A stretch of 55,127 nt of DNA from positions 1 through 55,127 of the IMG/VR virus record IMGVR_UViG_3300023179_004109; one strand, written 5' to 3'. Each line of letters opens with the position of its first letter. Positions within the stretch are counted from its first letter, which is position 1. A program made the position numbers and the translations under genes. Shown here piece by piece: positions 6,995-16,113 of the stretch. The notes below the pieces were generated by a model. That model saw only the letters and a program-made list of their open reading frames with translations. It made no database searches and was not told where the DNA came from. Source of the DNA: a virus.

Positions 6995-9004
6995 ATGGGT
7001 TCGTTATTAAAACTAAAAACAGATCTTAAATCTATTAAGTACGGTCACGATCGTGCTAATGGAGGAAATAGTGGACAACCTTATATTAAAACCGATATTA
7101 ATACAGTTGATAAAGGCATTAATAAGTTAAGATTTGGTAACTTTGATGATGGATTAGTTAGAGGTGGAGTTATAGGCATGTTAAATTCATCAATTACTGA
7201 TACGCTTCGTATTGGTAAATTTCTAACTGATACTCCAAAAGGTCCATTATTCATTGTAAAGCAAGTTGGCTTACAATTATCTAATCCTCGCTTAGAAACT
7301 ATAAAGTTATCTACTCCATCTTCATCTGGATTTTTAGGATCAGTAGCAAAATTATATGATAAGATTAATGATAAAGTAGATCTCGGTCCAACTCGTCTCT
7401 ATAATCTTGGTATTAATACATTAGCACAAGTACCTATTAACGGTATTGGTGGTCATATTGTAAGACATGGCTTACTACCGGTAGCTGATCCAAGCAAATA
7501 TTATGAAGCTGTAGTTACAGCTAATGATGCTAGATTTGGTGAAGGAAAAAATAACAGATTAGTAAAATTAGCTACTAAATTTGGTCTTGGAAACCCAAAC
7601 TACAAAGAAGTTTCAGGCGGCAATAAACTAATTATCGATGATTATATAGGAGGACCAGGATCAGTATATGGTATTGGAACAACACTAATTAACAGAGCTA
7701 AAGATAGAGATACATCAGATAATAGTAGAATTAGAGATGCTTTTAACTATAGTGAATATCAAGCTGGTAAAACAAGAATATCTGGATCTTTAGGAACTGG
7801 AGTAGCCGAAGTAAAAATAAAGAATACAAAAGATTTTAGAATATCCAATATTACGGGTTCAATATATAACCCAACCCCATTTGATAATTCCAAATTTCCA
7901 GAATTAGATGGTTCATTTATAAGCAATGTAGCTAAAAATAATGATACGGGTTCTTATAATAGAAATAGCACATTACCAGAAAGAAAAAATGAAAATGATT
8001 TAGTAAAAAATGGTCCTTCTTCATACCCTGATCCATCAATAACAGGTTCTTTTAAATACACATTACCTTCACTTAATTTAGTATATGGTTCTGGTCCTTT
8101 AGCATCTTATACCCAAATTAAAAAATTAAATCCAAGTGAAAAAACATCTAACTTAGATTACGGTAATACTACTAATAACCCATCAGCTAGTAGTGGAATA
8201 AAAGACCAACGCTCAATAGGTGATCAATTACCTAAATCTTTAAAAAACCCAACATATAAAAATAACTATGGTGATGTAATAACATTTAGAAAGCCATGGA
8301 ATACAATTACACGCGAAATACGAGTTGGTAGTGGACGACAAGATCAAATTAATTTAACTCCTATACTTAATAATATTGAAAATTATGATGGAAGTGATAC
8401 TCAAGGTACTCATAATATACGAGATTTAGTTAAATTTAGAATACAAGCTATAAACACAAATGGTCCTGATTTTGGATCATTAATGGTATTTAGAGCATAC
8501 TTAACAGCAATGTCTGATAGTGTAGATGCAACATGGAATGAAGTAAAATATGCAGGTAGAGGAGATAAATTTTATATATATGATGGCTTTAGTAGAAAAA
8601 TGAGTGTTAGCTTTAAAGTAGCAGCATTATCAGCGAAAGAAATGCAACCAATGTATCAAAAATTAAATTTCTTAATGAGTAATTTAATGCCTGATTATGA
8701 AAATAACTTAATGAGAGGTCCACTTGTTAGAATGACTATAGGTAATTATATTGATGCTCAATTATGCAAATTAGATTCGATATCATATACAATACCTCAA
8801 GATTCACCTTGGGAAATAGCAATAGATGAACCAGAAGGTGGTGAAAAATATTTAATATTACCTCATATTATAGAAGTACAATTAAACTTTACTCCTATTG
8901 GTTCTGAATCTAAAGCACATAATGAGCTACAAAGTAAATCTCAAACTATTTCCCACATTGCTCAAAACAATACAGGAGATATTGTTACTCAATATATAAA
9001 ATAA
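6995..9004 (+). CDS. Baseplate tail-tube initiator-like protein (gp48/gp54-like C-terminus)
   Basis: This 669-residue protein has a long, variable N-terminal two thirds. Its C-terminal domain (about residues 480-640) carries the pattern seen in T4 gp48/gp54 tube-cap proteins: RAYLTAMSDSVDATWNEVKY, AGRGDKFYIYDGFSRKMSVS and a following helix with MYQKLNFLMSNLMP. Such proteins join the baseplate hub to the first tube ring. The stop codon overlaps the next start by one base (TAATG), indicating translational coupling with the gp53-like gene. The N-terminal part is much longer than in gp54 (320 residues) and I cannot assign it. Confidence 0.65.
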   Translation: MGSLLKLKTDLKSIKYGHDRANGGNSGQPYIKTDINTVDKGINKLRFGNFDDGLVRGGVIGMLNSSITDTLRIGKFLTDTPKGPLFIVKQVGLQLSNPRLETIKLSTPSSSGFLGSVAKLYDKINDKVDLGPTRLYNLGINTLAQVPINGIGGHIVRHGLLPVADPSKYYEAVVTANDARFGEGKNNRLVKLATKFGLGNPNYKEVSGGNKLIIDDYIGGPGSVYGIGTTLINRAKDRDTSDNSRIRDAFNYSEYQAGKTRISGSLGTGVAEVKIKNTKDFRISNITGSIYNPTPFDNSKFPELDGSFISNVAKNNDTGSYNRNSTLPERKNENDLVKNGPSSYPDPSITGSFKYTLPSLNLVYGSGPLASYTQIKKLNPSEKTSNLDYGNTTNNPSASSGIKDQRSIGDQLPKSLKNPTYKNNYGDVITFRKPWNTITREIRVGSGRQDQINLTPILNNIENYDGSDTQGTHNIRDLVKFRIQAINTNGPDFGSLMVFRAYLTAMSDSVDATWNEVKYAGRGDKFYIYDGFSRKMSVSFKVAALSAKEMQPMYQKLNFLMSNLMPDYENNLMRGPLVRMTIGNYIDAQLCKLDSISYTIPQDSPWEIAIDEPEGGEKYLILPHIIEVQLNFTPIGSESKAHNELQSKSQTISHIAQNNTGDIVTQYIK

Positions 9005-9309
9005 TGACACGCTACGACAATAAAACAACATTAAAAACACCAGACGATAAACCGTATTATAAGAGTAAAATTTACCCTACAATACCTCTATCTGAAAATG
9101 ATGTGTATGTTATTACAACAATAGGAGACAGACTTGATTATATGGCTTATACTTATTATCGTGACTCGGAATTATATTGGATCATATCAATAGCAAACAA
9201 TAATGTAACTAAAGGCTCATTATTTCCAATACCAGGAACACAAATGAGGATACCATCTAATGTATCAAGTATAGTAAGTTTATTTAATAAATTCAATGAG
9301 GTAAAATAA
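9004..9309 (+). CDS. Baseplate wedge protein, gp53/LysM-like
   Basis: The product is 101 residues long. Residues 35-90 show a LysM-like or gp53-like pattern: a strand, then GDRLDYMAYTYYRDSELYW, IISIANN and a proline-containing end LFPIPGTQMRIPSN. In T4, gp53 locks wedges to the hub, and short single-domain versions are common in other contractile phages. The gene overlaps the preceding stop by one base and is followed four bases later by the hub gene. Confidence 0.75.
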   Translation: MTRYDNKTTLKTPDDKPYYKSKIYPTIPLSENDVYVITTIGDRLDYMAYTYYRDSELYWIISIANNNVTKGSLFPIPGTQMRIPSNVSSIVSLFNKFNEVK

Positions 9310-9313
9310 TGTT

Positions 9314-10876
9314 ATGTCTATATTTAAAGGAACATTTAACGATAGTATTAAGGAACAACTGAAAGTACGTCAAAAAGCAATAAACGACCGTACACCTCAA
9401 AATCTATCATATATGAATTCACGTAACGCGTGGATTAGGATGTCTTCATCTGTAAATACATTTACAGGAGGTATTGACGAAGATACAACAGCCGCAGATT
9501 TAAATGATGATGGAAAATATGATAACAAATTAGCTAAACAATACGTTTTACAAGGTGGAATCTTAAATGATAATAAATTACGAGCAGGATTAGGCGATTT
9601 CTCAAACGCATATAGCAATAAATCATTAGACGGAACAGCATATAAATTAGGTATTCGTCCTATGCCTGGTATTACTAATATAGATATTAAATCTAAAGGT
9701 GCATATGGCTCATTACGAGAAGCAACAGTAAATTTCCAATGTTGGGATATTAAACAATTAGAAGAATTAGAATTACTCTATATGCGCCCTGGGTATAGTG
9801 TACTATTAGAATGGGGATGGACTCCATTTTTAGATAATGATAATAAATACAATACTATTGTAGAATACACAGATATTATAAATACCGCTTACACTAAAGA
9901 AAAATTATTTAAATTACAATATGCTAAATCAGCAGATGGTAAATATATAGGTGAAGATGGTAAAGAACAAACAATAAAAGGATACCAAGGTAATTATGAT
10001 GCTATGTATGGTATCATTAAAAACTATGGTTGGACTGCTAGAATGGATGGAGGATATGATTGTAATACCTCAATTGTATCTATGGGTGAGGTTATGGAAT
10101 CTTTAAAAGTTAACTATTCTCCACTAAACAATGATATCCAAATTTCTACTAAAGGATTAATAGGCAAAAATGTTAGATCAGAAAACCCACCCGTTACTTT
10201 AACTCCCTCCACTTATAAAGATTTATCTAAAACATACAACCAGAATATATTAGCTGGATTATTTTATGAGTTATGGGAAATAGGAAGGCAAGTGGGAGAA
10301 GCTCAACCCGGAGCAGGAAGAGATGATACTACGGGACATAGTTTTAAATTAATAGATGATAAATATATTAGTACATATGAGATGTTTCGTATAGTTATTA
10401 ATATAAAAGGAGGAGAAAATGCAGGAAGTGGAACAGGTACTGTAGGAAAAACAGATGAACAAATATATATTACTTTAGAATCATTAGTTAATATACTTAA
10501 TAATTATGTTATATTAAAAGATGAAAAAGCTAAAACATCATTTTCTCCTTTATCTGTATTAGAATCCCCAATTAATAATAAGGGTGTAGTTGTTAATAGT
10601 CTTACTGGGGCAGGATATTTATTATCACTTGCTCATCCTCTTCAAGTATCTACTGATCCAACAGTGTGTCTTATTAAAAACCAATTATGGGGAAGTGGCT
10701 TTAAGGTTAATGTAGTAGCGGCTTCTGGATCTGCTGACCCAAATACAGGTACTCCTGTAATAACATATGGTAAACAACCAAATAATGACTATGATTCAGC
10801 TTGGTGGAAAGAATTAGCAGTAAATATATCTAATAGTCGTACGAAAAGGACAATTCTAGTATTGCTGCTGCAATAA
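9314..10876 (+). CDS. Baseplate hub protein, N-terminal part of a frameshifted gene
   Basis: This 520-codon frame encodes the N-terminal part of a large baseplate hub protein. Residues around 110-170 have the hub pattern PMPGITNIDIKSKGAYGSLR, then a QLEELELLYMRPGYSVLLEW segment and WGWTPFL, seen in structural hub proteins of T4-like phages. The last ~10 codons before the stop at 10874-10876 are low-complexity (ILVLLLQ) and unlike the rest. The next frame continues in register with clear coding sequence. Adding one A to the AAAA run at 10844-10847 joins both frames into a protein of about 1172 residues. A sequencing or assembly indel is the simplest explanation. Confidence 0.85.
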   Translation: MSIFKGTFNDSIKEQLKVRQKAINDRTPQNLSYMNSRNAWIRMSSSVNTFTGGIDEDTTAADLNDDGKYDNKLAKQYVLQGGILNDNKLRAGLGDFSNAYSNKSLDGTAYKLGIRPMPGITNIDIKSKGAYGSLREATVNFQCWDIKQLEELELLYMRPGYSVLLEWGWTPFLDNDNKYNTIVEYTDIINTAYTKEKLFKLQYAKSADGKYIGEDGKEQTIKGYQGNYDAMYGIIKNYGWTARMDGGYDCNTSIVSMGEVMESLKVNYSPLNNDIQISTKGLIGKNVRSENPPVTLTPSTYKDLSKTYNQNILAGLFYELWEIGRQVGEAQPGAGRDDTTGHSFKLIDDKYISTYEMFRIVINIKGGENAGSGTGTVGKTDEQIYITLESLVNILNNYVILKDEKAKTSFSPLSVLESPINNKGVVVNSLTGAGYLLSLAHPLQVSTDPTVCLIKNQLWGSGFKVNVVAASGSADPNTGTPVITYGKQPNNDYDSAWWKELAVNISNSRTKRTILVLLLQ

Positions 10877-12831
10877 ATGAAAGAAAAAAACTTATTGAGT
10901 TTGTTCAATTATCTGTAGGTCAAAACGGAGCAGCGATAGAAGAATTAAAAGAAATACAAAGAAGATTTATAGAAATTAAAACAACTCCTAAAATACCTCC
11001 AGGCGATATTAAAATATATAAAGATAAAACTTTAGCAGAATATAATAATTTTTATACCGTGTTAGAGGAAGGATTAATAAGAGATGATATACATCAAGCT
11101 ATTGGCTATAGAGATGCAAATAGTAAAGTTGTTAAAGGAGCTGAATTAACAATTGCAGCAGCATCAAGTGACCCATTAGCTATTGTAACAAAACAAGCAG
11201 CAGCCCAAAATAAGCAAATACAAAATAATATAGAAAAAGGAGTAGAAGGAGCTAGATTACTAAACCAACTTAAATTACCTTATTTTATAGGTAATGATTG
11301 GCAAGAAGAATTAGGTATAATAGGAAATATATATGTTAACTTAAATATGCTATATAATCTTAGTGTAAGTACAGATTTAGCAGCTCAAGATCCTAAAGAA
11401 AAAAACGATGTTGCCTTATATGATTTTGTAAAAAATATTTTAAAGAAAATATCATCAGCAACTGGTGATGTAAATAATTTAGAACTATTTATAGATCCTG
11501 CAAATAGTGTAACTAGAATAATTGATATAAACTATGTAGATACTAAAGAAAATGTAAAAAACGCATATGATAATATAGTTGAAGTTCAAGTACAAAATCT
11601 AAATTCAGTAGTACGGTCATACAAAATAGAGTCACAAATATTCCCAGACCAAATGACAACAGTAGCTATTGGCTCTCAAGTAAAAGGAGGAGCATTAGGA
11701 CAAGATAATAATACATTAGTAGATTTTAATAGAGGAATAATAGACCGGGTTGTACCTAGAAAAGTAGACCCAACTACCCCTTCTACACTAACCGACCCAA
11801 ATACTAATTTAAAAATATTAATAGATTCTTTAGGAGTATTATATACACTTTTTGGAAATCTTAAATCAAATTGGTTTGGAAGAGATGGTGAGTTTGATGT
11901 AGATGAAGCAGGTAAATATCAAAATTCATTAAAAGATTTAATAAATTTCTTTAAAGCAATAAGTACATCCCGTACAAAAAATAAAGCAATTATACCTACT
12001 AAAGTATCATTAGTAATGGATGGTATAGGAGGAATAGTAATAGGAAATCTATTTAAACTCCCTCCAAATGTATTACCTAAAGGATATAGAGGAGAAGGAG
12101 GAATAGGAAACAAAATAGGATACGCGGTTACTGGTTTAGGACATTCAATACAAAATAACGATTGGATAACTAACATAGATGCTCAATTTATAATATTAGA
12201 TGATCCAAAAGTAGGAATTGGAGGAATTGGAGGAATTAAAGTAGATTATGATAAACTAACAATAACTACTACAGGACAAGATGCTAGTGTAACTCCTGGG
12301 TCTCAATCAACAACAAATATTGGAGAAGGATCCTCACTAGAAAATAATCAAAAATATCCGGTATTAGTAAAAAGCGAAGATTTTAAAAAAGATTATAATT
12401 CCACTGTACAAAATTTAGCTAAAGTATCAACATCTGTTTCTGTAGCTGATTCTTTAAGAAAACAACTAGATAGAAAATATATAACTGAAAAAGGAGGTGA
12501 GCTATCTACTAATGGAGATATAACTGAAGATTTAAAATCAGCAATATTGGTATTCCAGAATAAATTAAAATCAACTGCTGGATTTGATTTTATCAATACT
12601 ATAGGACCAATTAGAATAACAGCAGGAAATGATACTTACCATAGAACATACGGTGACAAACGCAATAGAACAACTCATAGTCGCGGATTAGCTATAGATA
12701 TAGGAACAAAAGAATTTACACAAACCCAAATAGATAGTATAATGAACCTATTAAGAAGTTCAGGCTTTACATACGTTATATATCATGGTGGTAGTGCTCT
12801 TCATATTCATGCTAATATTTCAACTACTTAA
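10837..12831 (+). CDS. Baseplate hub protein, C-terminal part with M15-type peptidase domain
   Basis: This frame is open from 10837 (after tandem stops at 10831-10836) and continues the gene at 9314; the first usable internal start, GTG at 11059, would lose about 70 clearly coding residues. The middle is hub-like and glycine-rich. The last ~75 residues hold an M15 peptidase signature: THSRGLAID, with H and D seven residues apart, and a final HIH, which together supply the three zinc ligands. M15 enzymes cut peptidoglycan stem peptides. A hub-borne domain would open the cell wall during injection, as the lysozyme of T4 gp5 does. The next gene starts 3 bases after the stop. Confidence 0.8.
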   Translation, partial: SYEKDNSSIAAAINERKKLIEFVQLSVGQNGAAIEELKEIQRRFIEIKTTPKIPPGDIKIYKDKTLAEYNNFYTVLEEGLIRDDIHQAIGYRDANSKVVKGAELTIAAASSDPLAIVTKQAAAQNKQIQNNIEKGVEGARLLNQLKLPYFIGNDWQEELGIIGNIYVNLNMLYNLSVSTDLAAQDPKEKNDVALYDFVKNILKKISSATGDVNNLELFIDPANSVTRIIDINYVDTKENVKNAYDNIVEVQVQNLNSVVRSYKIESQIFPDQMTTVAIGSQVKGGALGQDNNTLVDFNRGIIDRVVPRKVDPTTPSTLTDPNTNLKILIDSLGVLYTLFGNLKSNWFGRDGEFDVDEAGKYQNSLKDLINFFKAISTSRTKNKAIIPTKVSLVMDGIGGIVIGNLFKLPPNVLPKGYRGEGGIGNKIGYAVTGLGHSIQNNDWITNIDAQFIILDDPKVGIGGIGGIKVDYDKLTITTTGQDASVTPGSQSTTNIGEGSSLENNQKYPVLVKSEDFKKDYNSTVQNLAKVSTSVSVADSLRKQLDRKYITEKGGELSTNGDITEDLKSAILVFQNKLKSTAGFDFINTIGPIRITAGNDTYHRTYGDKRNRTTHSRGLAIDIGTKEFTQTQIDSIMNLLRSSGFTYVIYHGGSALHIHANISTT

Positions 12832-12834
12832 ATA

Positions 12835-13347
12835 ATGTCATTAAGAATACCATCAAATCAAATTGTAAAAAGTAAATATACTATTGGAAAAGAGTATATG
12901 TTTGAAAGTACTTATAGAGAGTATCAGGGGTATTATTATGAGTTAAATGGAAAGTTATTTGCAGGTAAAGAATTTAATAATAATGCCCCCGTATTAGTAA
13001 AAATAAATTTAAATAATATTAATCCTTTGCGAACAAATCCTGCTACATTAGTATATGGAATAATATCTGGGGTAAAATTAGATAATACAAAAATTAATTC
13101 ATATTATTTTAATGTAGATACTACGGATAACGTCTTTAGATATTTTATTAAAAAAGTGAATGAAAATATAATTAAAGAAATCAATGAAGATACCTTTAAT
13201 CAAATTCAAAATAATTCAATATATCTTTCTGTATCTTTATATTATCAAAGTGGTTTTAACAAAAATGACTTAGATAATGCAGAAAAACAAATACCTGGTC
13301 TTAAAGAATATATCAATACAACTTACGCTCCAGGAGTTACAGATTAA
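12835..13347 (+). CDS. Hypothetical virion protein after the hub gene
   Basis: A 170-residue protein with no cysteine, no signal peptide and no membrane segment. It is rich in N, Y, I and K, with a beta-rich first half (YEYLNGK-like strands) and a helical end (NDLDNAEKQIPGLKEYI). It follows the hub gene with a 3-base gap and is the last gene of the tail module before a weak terminator. A baseplate or fibre-attachment role is plausible from position only. I do not recognise its family. Confidence 0.75.
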   Translation: MSLRIPSNQIVKSKYTIGKEYMFESTYREYQGYYYELNGKLFAGKEFNNNAPVLVKINLNNINPLRTNPATLVYGIISGVKLDNTKINSYYFNVDTTDNVFRYFIKKVNENIIKEINEDTFNQIQNNSIYLSVSLYYQSGFNKNDLDNAEKQIPGLKEYINTTYAPGVTD

Positions 13348-13356
13348 AAATATTTT

Positions 13357-13379
13357 TGAAAGGCTAAATCTCCTTTCAT
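13357..13379 (+). terminator. Weak terminator hairpin at the end of the tail module
   Basis: TGAAAGG (13357-13363) pairs with CCTTTCA (13372-13378) around an eight-base loop, followed by TATCTTT. It lies between the last tail gene and the first replication gene, where a unit boundary is expected. The stem is short and the tail imperfect. Confidence 0.4.
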
Positions 13380-13408
13380 ATCTTTAAGCAAACAAAAGGT
13401 TATGAAAT

Positions 13409-14704
13409 ATGTTTTATATTATTGAAAGAAAAGATCAACTAGACCAACTAGGTCCATTTAAAGATTGCTTTGTAAAGTTTATTCAAGGGAATGACAATTA
13501 CCACCCCAAATTAAGTCCGTTAAGCTTAATCTATGTCAGAGATACATCTGAACATAAAGGATACATTCTATGCTTAAACCACAATGAATCATTTTCATTA
13601 GAAATTAAAGACGCATTTGATTGGTTATTAAATAAAACCGAACGCTTATTCGTATTGAATAAGAAAGAAGCACTATATTCATTTCCACACGAACACAAAT
13701 TATTCGATATTGAATTCCTTAAACTTCCAGACTTAACAGAAGCACTCAATATACCAGCAATTAAGTACTACTACCAACATCATACTGCATTACCAAATGT
13801 TAATTGCTTAATTCCAATTAGTAAACACTATGAAGAAAACGAAAACGTATTTAGTGTAATACTACCTATAGTCCGTAGCTACCGAGCAGATAACGCCGTT
13901 TATGCGTTTAATAACGGCCCTTTAACGCGCGTATTTCACGAGATAGAATCACAAGGTATACAAGTAGATAAAAAATGCTTCGTGGATTGCTATGGCGAAG
14001 AACTAAAATATCCTCAATTTAATCTTAGCAAAAGCAAAATATACAGCCAATACAATTTACAAACACTAACTGGTAGACCATCAAACACATATAACAGCAT
14101 TAACTTCGCAGCATTAAATAAAACAAGTGGCGAACGTTTATGCTATAAGCCCGCAAATGACACATTTGTAGAATTCGATATGCAAGGATATCATCCACGC
14201 TTAATAGCTGAATTAATTAAATTTGAATTTAATAATAAAAACACATACGAGACATTAGGAGAATTATTAGGCGTCAGTACTCAGGAAGCTAAGGAATTAA
14301 CATTCAAACAATTATATGGAGGTGTATGGGATGAGTATAGAAATAAACCATTCTTCAAAGATATCGTAGCGTTAACCGATGGTATATGGGAAGAATACCA
14401 ATATGGGGGGCGATATTCGACAGAAAATCGAATATTTATATCTGACCGTGAGATGACGCAATCTAAATTGCTGAATTACATCGTTCAAAGTATGGAAACA
14501 TCAACTAATGTTAAGATGTTGATAGATATATTGGATTATTTAAAAGATAAACAAACAAAAATAGTACTGTATACTTATGATGCATTCTTATTCGATTATG
14601 CTGAATCAGACGGAAAACAAACACTAATAGATATAAAACAGTTAATTAAATACCCAGTAAACATTAAAATGGGTAAATCTTATCACGAACTAAACAAAAT
14701 ATAA
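13409..14704 (+). CDS. Small divergent family A DNA polymerase
   Basis: In this 431-residue protein the order of polymerase I motifs is intact: TGRPSNTYNSINF (residues 221-233; TGRLSS...LQNIP in PolA), motif A with Asp257 in EFDMQGYHPRLIAEL, motif B with Lys295 in AKELTFKQLYGG, a GGRYSTENR plus NYIVQSMET segment (G..T..R and the O-helix-side NAPIQG region), and motif C with Asp391 in YTYDAFLFDY. Motif B lacks the usual upstream Arg, and HDE of motif C has become YDA. The first ~200 residues show no recognisable 3'-5' exonuclease. A family B replicase lies at 31367, so this is a second polymerase, perhaps for repair, priming or gap filling. It begins the replication block and overlaps the next gene by one base. 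The ATG at 13402 is ruled out by an early stop. Confidence 0.75.
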   Translation: MFYIIERKDQLDQLGPFKDCFVKFIQGNDNYHPKLSPLSLIYVRDTSEHKGYILCLNHNESFSLEIKDAFDWLLNKTERLFVLNKKEALYSFPHEHKLFDIEFLKLPDLTEALNIPAIKYYYQHHTALPNVNCLIPISKHYEENENVFSVILPIVRSYRADNAVYAFNNGPLTRVFHEIESQGIQVDKKCFVDCYGEELKYPQFNLSKSKIYSQYNLQTLTGRPSNTYNSINFAALNKTSGERLCYKPANDTFVEFDMQGYHPRLIAELIKFEFNNKNTYETLGELLGVSTQEAKELTFKQLYGGVWDEYRNKPFFKDIVALTDGIWEEYQYGGRYSTENRIFISDREMTQSKLLNYIVQSMETSTNVKMLIDILDYLKDKQTKIVLYTYDAFLFDYAESDGKQTLIDIKQLIKYPVNIKMGKSYHELNKI

Positions 14705-15171
14705 TGGACAGTAAGATATCATTAGTAAACAATCCTAACATATTTATGGGTAATGAATGGTCACCCAACACAGACTTAATGAACAAATTATTTTGTACTT
14801 TTACATTATTGATTGATTTAGAGGAAACAGTAACAACAATTAATCGCAGATACTCAATATTATTCGGTAAAATATTTATACTTGAATCACCTCAAAGTGA
14901 TGAATTGATATGCACATACAATATTGATACCAATAATGTATCAGCAGCACCAATGCCTAATACAATATTACTACATCGCAAGAAAGAATCTAATACATTA
15001 TACACTATTAATGCACTTAATACATTGATTATGTCATTGAATGAAGGTAGATTAGATAAAAACTATATGGTGAATTGGCAGGATTATAAAAATAGTATAT
15101 TACTAACTAATGGTCTTGATTTAAGAAAATTAGATACAGCAATACATAAGATAATAGATTTCAATAAATAA
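14704..15171 (+). CDS. Hypothetical protein coupled to the family A polymerase
   Basis: A 155-residue acidic-to-neutral protein with no obvious motif, signal or membrane helix. It has a strand-rich start, a segment with LEETVTTINRRYSILFGKI and a helical C-terminus (DLRKLDTAIHKIIDFNK). Its ATG overlaps the polymerase stop (ATAATG), so it is probably co-translated with it and may act in the same process. I cannot name it. Confidence 0.75.
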   Translation: MDSKISLVNNPNIFMGNEWSPNTDLMNKLFCTFTLLIDLEETVTTINRRYSILFGKIFILESPQSDELICTYNIDTNNVSAAPMPNTILLHRKKESNTLYTINALNTLIMSLNEGRLDKNYMVNWQDYKNSILLTNGLDLRKLDTAIHKIIDFNK

Positions 15172-15227
15172 TCTTCGTAAGAAGAGTTTTGAAAACCAAA
15201 ATAAGAATCATAGATTCAACCTATATT

Positions 15228-15242
15228 GTGTTCATAGAACAC
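15228..15242 (+). promoter_or_regulatory. Hairpin in the leader of the ssDNA-binding protein gene
   Basis: GTGTTC (15228-15233) and GAACAC (15237-15242) form a perfect 6 bp inverted repeat around ATA, 22 bases before the ATG of the gp32-like gene. The bases between it and the start are A/C-rich and unstructured. In T4, gp32 represses its own mRNA by binding from a structured upstream nucleation site through an unstructured start region; this layout is compatible with that, but T4 uses a pseudoknot, which I do not see here. It could instead be an operator. A weak TCTTC-GTAA-GAAGA hairpin (15172-15185) lies further upstream. Confidence 0.4.
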
Positions 15243-15264
15243 CTAACAATTAAACCCAATTAAC

Positions 15265-16101
15265 ATGGACTTAAGTCTCATCAAGCAGAAGTTGACCGCT
15301 TCTCAAAACAAAGGTCAAAAGAAAACATACGAAAAGATCGACTACTCAAAGATCTTCTGGAAACCAAAACCAGGTAAACATCAAGTTCGTATTTTACCTT
15401 CAAAATTCAACAAAGCCGATCCATTCCGCGAAGTGTATTTCCACTATGGTTTCTCTAAAGGACCTATCTTGGCATTAACTAACTGGGATGAAAAAGATCC
15501 AATCGCTGAATTCGCAAAATCACTACGCAAATCATCGGACAAAGAAGATTGGCAATTGGCATCAAAAATCAGTCCTAAATTACGTTATTTCGTTCCTGTA
15601 ATTGTACGTGGCGAAGAAGCAGCAGGTGCTCGTTTATGGGAATTTGGTAAATTGATCTACGACCAACTCTTAGGTATTGCTAATGACGAAGATTATGGTG
15701 ATTTTACTGACATTACAGATGGTCGTGACTTTACAGTTGAAGCTGTTGAAGAAGCAGTAATGGGTAGAAAAGGTATTAAATGCACACTCCGCGTTAAACC
15801 TAAAACAACTACAATTTCAGATGACGCCGCATTCGTAACTAATGTATTAGAAAATCAACCCGATATTCTTAGCATTAACAAGCGTTACACATTTGATGAA
15901 TTGAAAGATTTATTAGATAAGTGGTTAAATCCTGAAGACGAAGAAACAACTGAGACTCCAATCGCTTCTAAAACAGAAGATGAAGAGGAAGAAGATGATT
16001 TCTTAAAGGAAATGAACAAGCCGGTAGAACAAACCTACAAACTTGATACCAACGCAGCAAAAACGTCCAACGCTGACAAATTCGACGATTTATTTAACTA
16101 G
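15265..16101 (+). CDS. Single-stranded DNA-binding protein (T4 gp32-like)
   Basis: This 278-residue protein coats single-stranded DNA during replication and recombination. It has a basic N-terminus (KQKLTASQNKGQKKTYEKID) and a central OB-fold-like core beginning KIFWKPKPGKHQVRILPSK. A strongly acidic linker (EDEEEEDD) leads to a short C-terminal peptide KFDDLFN. The acidic tail is the standard protein-recruiting end of gp32. The cysteines of the T4 zinc site are not evident, so the phage form is probably zinc-free. It sits 12 bases before uvsX, as expected for a recombination-replication block. Confidence 0.88.
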   Translation: MDLSLIKQKLTASQNKGQKKTYEKIDYSKIFWKPKPGKHQVRILPSKFNKADPFREVYFHYGFSKGPILALTNWDEKDPIAEFAKSLRKSSDKEDWQLASKISPKLRYFVPVIVRGEEAAGARLWEFGKLIYDQLLGIANDEDYGDFTDITDGRDFTVEAVEEAVMGRKGIKCTLRVKPKTTTISDDAAFVTNVLENQPDILSINKRYTFDELKDLLDKWLNPEDEETTETPIASKTEDEEEEDDFLKEMNKPVEQTYKLDTNAAKTSNADKFDDLFN

Positions 16102-16113
16102 TAAAATCAAGTT

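Noticed and set aside
10837-10876. Programmed -1 frameshift in the hub gene
   Set aside because: ACG AAA AGG is not an X XXY YYZ heptamer, no following stem-loop is evident, and one inserted A gives a smooth full-length protein. An indel is simpler.
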